From: a virus
Strand: one strand, 5' to 3'
DNA length: 37,352 nt
Virus record (IMG/VR): IMGVR_UViG_3300044712_000057
Coordinates: 1 to 37,352 of that record
Below, one piece after another: positions 1 through 6,630 of the stretch. A program made the translations under genes and the position numbers. Position 1 is the first letter of the stretch, and every line of letters begins with the position of its first letter. A model generated the notes under the pieces. That model saw only the letters and a list, made by a program, of their open reading frames with translations, searched no databases and was not told the DNA's origin.

Positions 1-155
1 TGAGCAGCAGAAGCAGTGTCGTAAGCACCAGTAACATTGCTGCCACTAGAGCCACCGCCTTCTAATGCTCCGCCTAGAGTACCACCAATAGCACCACCAA
101 CAGGTCCACCGAAGTATGAACCAGCTATTGACCCGATTGAACTAAGTAGTCCCAT
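1..155 (-). CDS. Virion protein, N-terminal fragment (cut by window edge)
   Basis: Partial gene that starts at ATG 155-153 and runs off the left edge, giving 51 codons plus 2 bases. The start MGLLSSIGSIAGSYFGG is followed by a Gly/Ala-rich stretch with glycine-zipper character (GGPVGGAIGGTLGGALEGG). Such N-termini are common in phage ejection or membrane-penetrating virion proteins. An SD-like AAGGAAAT lies just upstream. It follows the tail-collar gene by 15 bases. The fragment that enters the right edge of the window on the same strand is probably the rest of this gene (see findings). Function as a virion protein is inferred from composition and neighbours. Confidence 0.7.
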   Translation of the reverse strand, partial: MGLLSSIGSIAGSYFGGPVGGAIGGTLGGALEGGGSSGSNVTGAYDTASAA

Positions 156-170
156 GATTATTTCCTTTGA

Positions 171-836
171 TTAAGATTTCATGATGTAGCACAATGCATA
201 GTACGGAGGTAAGTTAGCATTTGTACCGCTAACACCTGTTGAAGCATTGGTTGTTGCTACAGTAATACCTGTTGTTGATGTTGATGTATTTAAGTAACCA
301 GCATTGCTATCAGAATATTGGTGTGAAGAAATACTTCCAGCATCTTTATCACGAATGTATTGGTGATTGTGTCCTGGGTCTGTTACAACTGATGTTGCAG
401 TATGTGTATGTGATACAACTACAGCATCTGCAGAACCGCCTGTAGCACCAACTGAATATGTAGAACCTGCACCAACTACGAATTTATTTCTTAAGTCTGG
501 TGTTGAATTAGAACCATCACATAGTAACCATCCGCTAGGAATAGATGCTGAAGAACCAGACCACAACATAATCATACCTGTTGTAAAGGCTGCAGATAGT
601 GCTGTTTGAACAAAAGCTGTGGTAGCTATTTGTGTTGTGTTAGAACCTGTTGTTGCTGTTGGTGCTGCTGGAGTACCTGTAAATGTTGGAGATGCTGTAT
701 CTGCTTTAGAACTAATAGCAGAAGCAATAGCATTCAACTCATCATCAATCTCAGTACCTTTAACAATCTTACCAGAGTTACCTGTTGGTAGTGTGTCTTT
801 AGTTGCAAAGTTAGTAGCTTTTGTATAGTTACTCAT
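171..836 (-). CDS. Tail-collar domain fibre protein
   Basis: 221-residue protein with the phage Tail Collar layout near its middle: MLWSGSSASIPSGWLLCDGS followed by TPDLRNKFVVGAG. The second half is Gly/Ser/Thr-rich with a SHTHTA motif, and the end LPPYYALCYIMK is the usual C-terminus of microcystin-dependent-protein/tail-collar proteins. The N-terminal 80 residues contain SPTFTGTPAAPTA, a motif typical of phage fibre connectors. It probably forms part of a receptor-contacting tail appendage. Start ATG 836-834 is preceded by AAGGATAAGAC, a good SD. It sits 9 bases downstream of the large tail protein gene and is transcribed with it. Confidence 0.8.
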   Translation of the reverse strand: MSNYTKATNFATKDTLPTGNSGKIVKGTEIDDELNAIASAISSKADTASPTFTGTPAAPTATTGSNTTQIATTAFVQTALSAAFTTGMIMLWSGSSASIPSGWLLCDGSNSTPDLRNKFVVGAGSTYSVGATGGSADAVVVSHTHTATSVVTDPGHNHQYIRDKDAGSISSHQYSDSNAGYLNTSTSTTGITVATTNASTGVSGTNANLPPYYALCYIMKS

Positions 837-845
837 GTCTTATCC

Positions 846-2447
846 TTAAATCAGTGTTTTACCGCCCTTAAGTCCAAAGTCAATCTTTTGAATAGACAAA
901 GGAGCATTGTTAATATCTGCTTCAAAACCTAACTGAACTACTTTACCTGAGCCACCAGCATTAATTTGAGCATTATCAAGAGCAATACCGTTAGAGAATG
1001 TAGCTATGTTATATTCAGCAGTTCCGTATTCGTAAACAGTCAATGTGTCTAAAGTAATAACACCAGTGTTGTAGTTACTGTTGTAATCAAATCCCCATTT
1101 AAAAGAAATAGCTTGTGCTGAACCGCCAATAGCAACCATGTTAATTCGTTTTAACATTTTTACTTGGGCTGGATTATCAAAATCAAAGTAGTTTGTATAG
1201 TAAGACATACGGTAGGTTGTTCCGTTGTCCTGATACCCGTTGTATTTACCAATGTAACCAGCTTTGCCGATATATAATTCTTTATTCTGAGTTAAGTTAA
1301 AAGCTGTAGGTTTTATGTCTTTCCAGATAGTTACTCGTGAACCGCCATTATCTAATACACCTCTTGTATCAAAACAATAAGTAAATCCAGTAGAAGGTAA
1401 TGCTAATAAGTAATGAGCATCTGTAGGATAGTAAATAGCTTTAATGTATTTAGTTACTTCACTATTCACATTGGTTAATAAGCTATCACGAACATTCTTA
1501 GAGATATCTCTGAAAGGTAAAGACTTCTCTTGAACTGTTCTTTGTAAAGACTGCACACCTGTTTGAGACAAGAATAGGATATCTGAACCGATAGATGCTA
1601 CAGAGTCTCTAGCAATACAACCAACACCATTAATTACATCGCTTAATGACAATGCTGATGGGTCTGTTGGGTTAGCATAAACAACAATATGTCTCTGACA
1701 GAAAATAACCAAGAAACCGTTATGTGATGCTAAAGCAACAATAGGGTCGTTGTTAGGAACAACTTCACTAATATTTAAATATCCTGCAGTGCCTGTCTTC
1801 CATTCAGCAGGATTTAACAAATCACTAAAATAAATGGTTTGTCTGTCGTTCGCAATGTCAGCAACCCATACACGACCAAAAGCTGTTAAGACACAGTTAG
1901 GTGTAAAGCTAGATGCTGTATAGCTTCCTGGTAGGTTTGTAGCTACATCGCCAAGTCTTTGTAAGCCATAAGAACCTGTATGTGCATGAGCTGTAGAACC
2001 TAACTTATGATACAAAAGAGCAGGATGCCCTTCTTGAACTAGGATGCCGTGTCCTGACGGAGTAGCACCAGTATCGTAAGGCATACCGCTAATCTGCCAG
2101 TTGTCATCACTGATAGTGTATGTTAAGTTAGCAGAGTCTGTGCTATTACGAACAGCTAGTTCTGTAAGAGTTGTAGTGCCACTATATAGCTTGTTATTAG
2201 CAGCAGACAACACCACATTACCGTCATCCTTAACAAGCTCATAGATAGCTCTAAATGAGCCTGTAGAAGCTGCAGATGTGTTTACTTTAGTCCAACCTTT
2301 ACGAGCACCAATACGACCATATTGGTCAATAACACAGTTAAAGGCTTCTAAAGCATAACCGCTAGATAACTGAATAGAGCTATCTTGTGTGTTAAGACCG
2401 TAGAAGCCTGGAGCTGCGATTGAGCCAGTAAGTAGTTGTTCTGCCAT
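846..2447 (-). CDS. Large tail protein (tail nozzle/stabilisation type)
   Basis: 533-residue protein lacking signal peptide and membrane segments. The N-terminus carries APGFYGLNTQ and NCVIDQYGRIGARKGW; this ARKGW-type start is familiar from large tail proteins of podoviruses and uncultured aquatic phages that sit next to the head-tail adaptor. The body is rich in beta-forming, Gly/Tyr/Asn residues and contains spaced W/F repeats compatible with a beta-propeller fold such as tail nozzle or gp10-type proteins. The start overlaps the stop of the adaptor gene by one base (TAATG), indicating coupling. Exact equivalence to T7 gp12 or P22 gp10 cannot be decided from sequence reading alone. Confidence 0.65.
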   Translation of the reverse strand: MAEQLLTGSIAAPGFYGLNTQDSSIQLSSGYALEAFNCVIDQYGRIGARKGWTKVNTSAASTGSFRAIYELVKDDGNVVLSAANNKLYSGTTTLTELAVRNSTDSANLTYTISDDNWQISGMPYDTGATPSGHGILVQEGHPALLYHKLGSTAHAHTGSYGLQRLGDVATNLPGSYTASSFTPNCVLTAFGRVWVADIANDRQTIYFSDLLNPAEWKTGTAGYLNISEVVPNNDPIVALASHNGFLVIFCQRHIVVYANPTDPSALSLSDVINGVGCIARDSVASIGSDILFLSQTGVQSLQRTVQEKSLPFRDISKNVRDSLLTNVNSEVTKYIKAIYYPTDAHYLLALPSTGFTYCFDTRGVLDNGGSRVTIWKDIKPTAFNLTQNKELYIGKAGYIGKYNGYQDNGTTYRMSYYTNYFDFDNPAQVKMLKRINMVAIGGSAQAISFKWGFDYNSNYNTGVITLDTLTVYEYGTAEYNIATFSNGIALDNAQINAGGSGKVVQLGFEADINNAPLSIQKIDFGLKGGKTLI

Positions 2448-3094
2448 TAAACAGCACTCCAGGATGATTCTTCACCGTAACGACCTGATTCCAATGCAAT
2501 AGCATCAGCTAGTGATTGCTTATACAAGCCATAGGCTTCGTTAGAAGCTAAACCACCATCTTCACCTCTTTCAGCCAATGCTTTAGCATAAGCTAAGAAG
2601 ATAACAGGTTCATAAGGAACTTTTAGTACATCAGCATTGTTAGACAACATTGGTTGAGGTAACACAATGTTAAAACGAATGTTGTAGACACCATCAGGAA
2701 TAGGAAATAAGTCTACCTGTGTGTCTCCGTTAGAGTCAGTACCGTTAAAGTTATAGTACTGTGGAGAACCTTTTTGAGTTGAGTTCAACAAGAACTTTTG
2801 GTTCATCCAAGTAGTTGATGCACCGTAGACTTCAATGTCTGATGTATCATTAAGCACATCAATAACACGGAATCGCTGACCAGAACCTACTAACACATAG
2901 TTAAATATGTCTGCACCTGTAACAGCTGTTAAAGTGTCATACAATGAGTTCCAGTTGTATGCATCTTCAACATTTCGTTTAGCATCATTGACAAACTTGC
3001 CAATCATTTTAGAATAGGCATTATCAGTCACTGAAGACACTTCAGATTCTCTAAGCCTAACTAGCACTTCGTTAACTAATTGAATATAGTTCAT
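2447..3094 (-). CDS. Head-tail adaptor / tail completion protein
   Basis: 215-residue, mainly helical protein starting MNYIQLVNEVLVRLRESEV, the usual opening of podovirus adaptor proteins (T7 gp11 / P22 gp4 functional class). A central beta-rich part (DLFPIPDGVYNIRFNIVLP) and a helical end with YEPVIFLAYAKALAERGEDGG also fit that class. It lies between small virion proteins and the large tail protein, as expected for an adaptor. Its ATG coincides with the predicted transcription start of the promoter at 3101-3130, so its mRNA may be leaderless; no well-spaced SD is visible (AGG lies only 3 bases before ATG). Assignment rests on fold-type motifs and context. Confidence 0.6.
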   Translation of the reverse strand: MNYIQLVNEVLVRLRESEVSSVTDNAYSKMIGKFVNDAKRNVEDAYNWNSLYDTLTAVTGADIFNYVLVGSGQRFRVIDVLNDTSDIEVYGASTTWMNQKFLLNSTQKGSPQYYNFNGTDSNGDTQVDLFPIPDGVYNIRFNIVLPQPMLSNNADVLKVPYEPVIFLAYAKALAERGEDGGLASNEAYGLYKQSLADAIALESGRYGEESSWSAV

Positions 3095-3100
3095 ATACCT

Positions 3101-3130
3101 ATTCTACCATATAATTGTATGTTTTGTCAA
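3101..3130 (-). promoter_or_regulatory. Strong sigma70-type promoter
   Basis: On the minus strand TTGACA (3130-3125) is followed after 18 bases by TAGAAT (3106-3101), with an extended -10 TGG immediately before it. It lies in the gap between the DUF6496-type gene and the adaptor gene and points at the adaptor. The predicted +1 (3094) is the A of the adaptor ATG. Confidence 0.7.
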
Positions 3131-3136
3131 GTGTTT

Positions 3137-3322
3137 TTATCGTCCACGACCTGATTTTTTCATGCTTTTTGGCTTAGGCATATTAGCCTGAGACATAGCG
3201 ATAGCGATGGCTTGTTTACGGCTTTTAACGATAGGACCTGTTTTAGAGCCAGTATTCAATGTACCTGCCTTAAATTCACTCATAACTTTACCGATTTTTG
3301 CTGATTGTTTCTTAGTTGCCAT
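3137..3322 (-). CDS. Small basic DUF6496-type protein
   Basis: 61-residue, strongly basic protein. The arrangement KIGKVMSEFKAGTLNTGSK followed by VKSRKQAIAIAMSQA and a Lys/Arg-rich tail matches what I know of the DUF6496 family, small proteins found in phages and bacteria with no established function. A DNA-binding or virion-associated role is possible given its charge, but this is inference. It is 2 bases from the upstream gene and ends just before the adaptor promoter. Confidence 0.7.
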   Translation of the reverse strand: MATKKQSAKIGKVMSEFKAGTLNTGSKTGPIVKSRKQAIAIAMSQANMPKPKSMKKSGRGR

Positions 3323-3324
3323 TA

Positions 3325-3669
3325 TTAACTCCCGTTTTGATAAGATGTGTTTTGATGGATTTCTACAGTAAAGATTACTGAGAATGATGATGTTGCTTCA
3401 GGGGTAACCCTTAGTTCATCATATTCGTCCATCACCATGCGACCTTGGTTGAACATCAAGTAGCTACCTGCACTGACAGAATGTCCACCAACAATAGTTA
3501 CTGATTCACTGTCAGAACTATCATACCAAGTAGCAGTTACTGACTTAGAGCTACCACCATAGTTAGAAAGCATTAATAGTGTTGCAATGGCTTTACAGCC
3601 TTTAGGGACAGTGTAGACTGTGTTGCTACTACCTGCTGTGAGGTTTTCACCTACTGTCAATTCTCTCAT
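3325..3669 (-). CDS. Small beta-rich virion-associated protein (unknown)
   Basis: 114 residues, no Cys apart from one at position 25, no membrane segment. The sequence alternates hydrophobic and Ser/Thr residues (NTVYTVPKGCKAIATLLMLS, VTATWYDSSDS, FSVIFTVEIHQ), suggesting a compact beta-sandwich such as those of head decoration or fibre-associated proteins. It starts one base inside the stop of the coiled-coil/TM gene. No function can be named; context places it in the virion morphogenesis block. Confidence 0.6.
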   Translation of the reverse strand: MRELTVGENLTAGSSNTVYTVPKGCKAIATLLMLSNYGGSSKSVTATWYDSSDSESVTIVGGHSVSAGSYLMFNQGRMVMDEYDELRVTPEATSSFSVIFTVEIHQNTSYQNGS

Positions 3670-3881
3670 TATTTAGTCCAATGACTTGTTATATAAGTTA
3701 TAATACCACCAACACCTGATGCGATGACCATACCCATCCAGAACCCACCTTTAGACTTATTAGCCAACTCTAAAAGCTCTTCCATGCCTTGCTCTAGCTT
3801 GTCTATCTTCTTTTCCATAGCTTCTACCTGAGCAACTAGCTTACCGTATTTATAGAGGTCTACTCCGTTTTCTGTAGTCAT
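3669..3881 (-). CDS. Coiled-coil protein with C-terminal membrane segment
   Basis: 70-residue protein with a helical, charged N-terminal two thirds (KLVAQVEAMEKKIDKLEQGMEELL, heptad pattern) and one hydrophobic segment near the end (GFWMGMVIASGVGGIITYI) followed by SHWTK. Small proteins of this shape occur in many phages and are sometimes annotated as holins or membrane-associated virion factors. The real holin candidate is elsewhere (30829-31311), so this could be a second membrane protein acting in lysis or DNA entry. Function unproven. Confidence 0.6.
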   Translation of the reverse strand: MTTENGVDLYKYGKLVAQVEAMEKKIDKLEQGMEELLELANKSKGGFWMGMVIASGVGGIITYITSHWTK

Positions 3882-3883
3882 AC

Positions 3884-4036
3884 TTATTCATCCGCAGGTA
3901 ATGGTTGGTTGCCTTCGGCTACCCATTTTAGGTACTCTTGGTAGTCTGTGTTGGCTGGGTCAAATGGGATAGCTGCATTGTCCGACATACGAATAACCAT
4001 TTGAAGTCCGCTTAAGGCTGTGTAAAGTTTATACAT
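3884..4036 (-). CDS. Small fibre-associated protein (assembly-chaperone-like)
   Basis: 50-residue protein, ATG 4036-4034 to TAA 3884-3886. It opens MYKLYTALSGLQMVIRM and continues IPFDPANTDYQEYLKW..., the conserved end of many small proteins coded beside phage tail fibres and often annotated as tail fibre assembly or hypothetical proteins. It lies 3 bases downstream of the 371-residue fibre gene, the third fibre/small-protein pair in this region. It may help fold or attach the fibre; that is inferred from position. Confidence 0.65.
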   Translation of the reverse strand: MYKLYTALSGLQMVIRMSDNAAIPFDPANTDYQEYLKWVAEGNQPLPADE

Positions 4037-4039
4037 ATT

Positions 4040-5155
4040 TTATAACTCCGCAGAAGCTGTCCAGTTACCTGTTGTTAGATAACTATTGTTTGCGGTAAAA
4101 GAGCCACCGTTATCACCATAAAATCCCATTTGTGTTAAAGCTCCATTCAAAACAGTAGAATTACAAGTATTCCACCCACCGTTATAGTATCCCCATCTGC
4201 CAGCGGTAGAACCTGTATCTGCCCTATAAGCAGTCATTGTTGGGTTTGCTCTCATTTGAACTGGAAATGCAATAAAAGGAATCCATCCTGTTGCACCACT
4301 ATAAGCAGTAAATGCCCCTTTATAACCTGGGCTTTTAGCATCTCCAACTGATTCACTTGGAGAAAAACTACTACAGTAATATCTCTGACAAAGTTGCAAC
4401 TCAGTTCCGTATGGTCTATAGTCAAAAGAAGTAGCAGCACTACCTTTCTCTAACTGAACACCAGTAATATACCAAGTTGCACCAGAAGTTCCAACTAAAG
4501 AAGTAGAACCTGTTGAATTCCAGTATTGTCCAGCAGCCCATGTATTTGCTGTGGAACTGTATGTTGAACCAGTTCCAAGACTAAAACGAATATCAATTCC
4601 AGAACCATTGGTTGTCAGCCAAGTTCCGCTTGTATCGCCAGCAATAGTTATGGTCTTTTGCTCCCAAGTATTAGCAGCATTGATTGTATATGCAAATGGA
4701 TAACTTCTATTTTGAGCAGAATTAATAACAGCACCACCAAAAGTACCTGTTAAGCTAGACCTAACCCAGAAAGATAAAGTAACTGTTTGAGCATTAGCAG
4801 TACCCCATCCTAAATCAGCAGTATTTAATCCTTCAATCGGTTGGTAAAAAAGATTGTAGTCAGTTGATGTGATGGAATATGCAGAAGATGAAGAAAATCC
4901 TGTATATTTTGCAAACCCAGCAGGGGGTGTTATAGAGTTTAAATTTTGTCCCCAAGTTAATTTACCAGATTGAGAACCTTCAAATCTCCATCTATCTACT
5001 GGAAAATTATTTGTTCCAGTTCCGCTAGCACCAGCATTCCTTTGGTCTATGACCATCGCACCGTTAATAATACGATTCTTGAACCCATTCGGTGCTGTGC
5101 CTTGAACAGAGCCATCAGGAAAAGTAATCTGACTGCCGCTAATACTTAAACTCAT
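4040..5155 (-). CDS. Tail fibre protein
   Basis: 371 residues, Gly/Ser/Thr/Tyr/Trp-rich. The N-terminus SLSISGSQITFPDGSVQGTA leads into NRIINGAMVIDQRNAG, a motif I recognise from tail fibres of aquatic phages. The middle (about 90-240) reads like a carbohydrate-binding beta-sandwich (VTLSFWVRSSLTGTFG..., TWYITGVQLEKGSAATSFDYRPYGTEL), and the C-terminal third is a separate Gly/Asn-rich beta domain likely to contact the receptor. ATGA overlap with the upstream small protein indicates coupled translation. Receptor specificity cannot be inferred. Confidence 0.75.
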   Translation of the reverse strand: MSLSISGSQITFPDGSVQGTAPNGFKNRIINGAMVIDQRNAGASGTGTNNFPVDRWRFEGSQSGKLTWGQNLNSITPPAGFAKYTGFSSSSAYSITSTDYNLFYQPIEGLNTADLGWGTANAQTVTLSFWVRSSLTGTFGGAVINSAQNRSYPFAYTINAANTWEQKTITIAGDTSGTWLTTNGSGIDIRFSLGTGSTYSSTANTWAAGQYWNSTGSTSLVGTSGATWYITGVQLEKGSAATSFDYRPYGTELQLCQRYYCSSFSPSESVGDAKSPGYKGAFTAYSGATGWIPFIAFPVQMRANPTMTAYRADTGSTAGRWGYYNGGWNTCNSTVLNGALTQMGFYGDNGGSFTANNSYLTTGNWTASAEL

Positions 5156-5313
5156 GCTAATTGCTCCTCAGTTGGTCTAGCTAATGTAGGGTGTTCCCAT
5201 TTAGCAATATAGTCTCCACGACCATCTGAATCGTTCTGAAGTCTTATTACACTTAGGAAATCTTCAACAGTAAGTTCTGGATAGATAGCTTTAATTTTTT
5301 CATATAAACTCAT
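5152..5313 (-). CDS. XkdW-like small tail protein
   Basis: 53-residue protein from ATG 5313 to TGA 5152. The pattern LYEKIKAIYPELTVEDFL ... LQNDSDGRGDYIAKWEHPTL resembles the XkdW family, small proteins found with tail fibre genes in Bacillus PBSX and many other phages. It overlaps the following fibre gene by ATGA (5152-5155) and the preceding one by one base. It probably acts in fibre assembly or attachment, but the family has no firm biochemical role. Confidence 0.7.
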   Translation of the reverse strand: MSLYEKIKAIYPELTVEDFLSVIRLQNDSDGRGDYIAKWEHPTLARPTEEQLA

Positions 5314-5867
5314 TATGCAGTCCTCGCTAAAAATCCGCTGAATCTAGTATTAACTGCTGGGTCAGCTCCGCCTATACCTGCTGTAGCTCCGTTGATAAAA
5401 ACATAAAACTCAACATAATCTGTTGTTCCGTTACAATAAATCAAATCTGAGTGGTTAACCATTGTTCCAGAAGAAGTTGAGCTAATTTGTCCTCCTCGTG
5501 AATAAGAAGTACCATTTTTATAAAATTCAACAACAAATGTAGAAACACTTGTACCTTCACCTCGGAGTGTTCCGTTAAACTGATAATATCCAGCAACTGT
5601 AGGTGTAAAACGACTTGAGGAATAACAGTTTGCGGTATCAAAAAGCTCGTTGGTCATTGTGGCTTTTACCCAGCTTCCAGCTGAAATAGATTGAGTTGAG
5701 CCAGTGTAATTATTAGCAGCAAAAGCTGGACCAGTACCCGCAAAAGTAGATGCAGTAGTAATAACAGTGCCAGTCTGTGCAGGTAAACTCAGAGTATAGT
5801 TACTAGCAGTAGTAGGTTCTTGTAGAGTAACTGAACCACCGCTAGAGGAATTTAATTTAACTGCCAT
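5313..5867 (-). CDS. Tail fibre protein with C1q-like beta domain
   Basis: 184 residues. The first 35 (SSSGGSVTLQEPTTASNYTL, LPAQTGTV) form a connector repeat seen at the N-terminus of many phage fibres. From about 50 on, the sequence AFAANNYTGSTQSIS ... RFTPTVAGYYQFNGTL ... VEFYVFINGA has the look of a C1q/TNF-like jelly roll, a trimeric fold used in phage fibre tips. It is sandwiched between two small fibre-associated genes with overlapping starts and stops. The jelly-roll assignment is by motif spacing only. Confidence 0.7.
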   Translation of the reverse strand: MAVKLNSSSGGSVTLQEPTTASNYTLSLPAQTGTVITTASTFAGTGPAFAANNYTGSTQSISAGSWVKATMTNELFDTANCYSSSRFTPTVAGYYQFNGTLRGEGTSVSTFVVEFYKNGTSYSRGGQISSTSSGTMVNHSDLIYCNGTTDYVEFYVFINGATAGIGGADPAVNTRFSGFLARTA

Positions 5868-6142
5868 TATACTGTTCCTTTAGGATATTTAGCTTTAACA
5901 GCATTACAAGCATCAATATAGGCTTGAACCTGAGCTGCATCACCTTTAACGATACCGTCTAAGTATTCTCTGAAGTCTGGGTATTCTGCAGCTCTTTGTG
6001 CTTTGTATTCGTTAGCAACTACTAATGCTTGTGCAGCGGCTAAATCGTATTCAACTACTTGTTCATTAGCATCATAAGCAACATCACCACGAATAGTAAC
6101 GATTAAAGGATTAAGTTGGTAGATAGCTTCGTGTAACATCAT
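5867..6142 (-). CDS. Small conserved fibre-associated protein
   Basis: 91-residue, mostly helical acidic protein. The C-terminal half RAAEYPDFREYLDGIVKGD...YIDACNAVKAKYPK is a widely conserved phage motif found next to tail fibres, with no established activity. The N-terminal half (YQLNPLIVTIRGDVAYDANEQVVEYD) is beta-rich. ATGA (6139-6142) overlap with the upstream fibre indicates translational coupling. Likely a fibre chaperone or adaptor. Confidence 0.65.
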   Translation of the reverse strand: MMLHEAIYQLNPLIVTIRGDVAYDANEQVVEYDLAAAQALVVANEYKAQRAAEYPDFREYLDGIVKGDAAQVQAYIDACNAVKAKYPKGTV

Positions 6143-6630
6143 GCTGCAATCTCCATAAGTGTAATAGAAGCATATGCTGGAATACCGCCTATAGTATCAC
6201 CAATATATCCTGTACCTGTATTAACTCTATAATAAACTGTGTATGTTGTTGCAGAAGTTGTTGAAGGGGAGTCTAATGTTGAAACTGTAAAGTAAGCATT
6301 TGTTGTTTCTCCAATAAATCCAAAACCAGCATCATTTCCTAAGTTTGTTGAGTTTCTATAGATAGTATAAACAGTTCTTCCAGATGAGGTTGAAATTAAA
6401 CCAATTCCTCTAGCAATCACAAGTATCTTATTAGCTGAGTTTGAAGGTGTAATTGTTGCTGTCAAAAAAGATGAAACAAAAGAAGTTGATGTTGTTGATG
6501 AGTTACCTGTTAAAGTATTATTAACAACTTGAACAACACTGCCACTTGGAGCATTGGCATCAGGTAATGAACCTGTTAAAGGCTGTGTACCTAAGTTAAT
6601 TCCACTTGTTCCTGATATAGTAAAAGCCAT
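6139..6630 (-). CDS. Tail fibre / receptor-binding module
   Basis: 163 residues, beta-rich and Ser/Thr/Gly-rich. N-terminus MAFTISGTSGINLGTQPLTG is a fibre connector; the rest (STSFVSSFLTATITPSNSANKILVIARG ... ASITLMEIAA) resembles single-domain trimeric fibre tips encoded as short separate genes in aquatic phages. It starts one base inside the stop of the heptad-repeat fibre and may extend it as a separate chain. Function inferred from motif and position. Confidence 0.7.
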   Translation of the reverse strand: MAFTISGTSGINLGTQPLTGSLPDANAPSGSVVQVVNNTLTGNSSTTSTSFVSSFLTATITPSNSANKILVIARGIGLISTSSGRTVYTIYRNSTNLGNDAGFGFIGETTNAYFTVSTLDSPSTTSATTYTVYYRVNTGTGYIGDTIGGIPAYASITLMEIAA

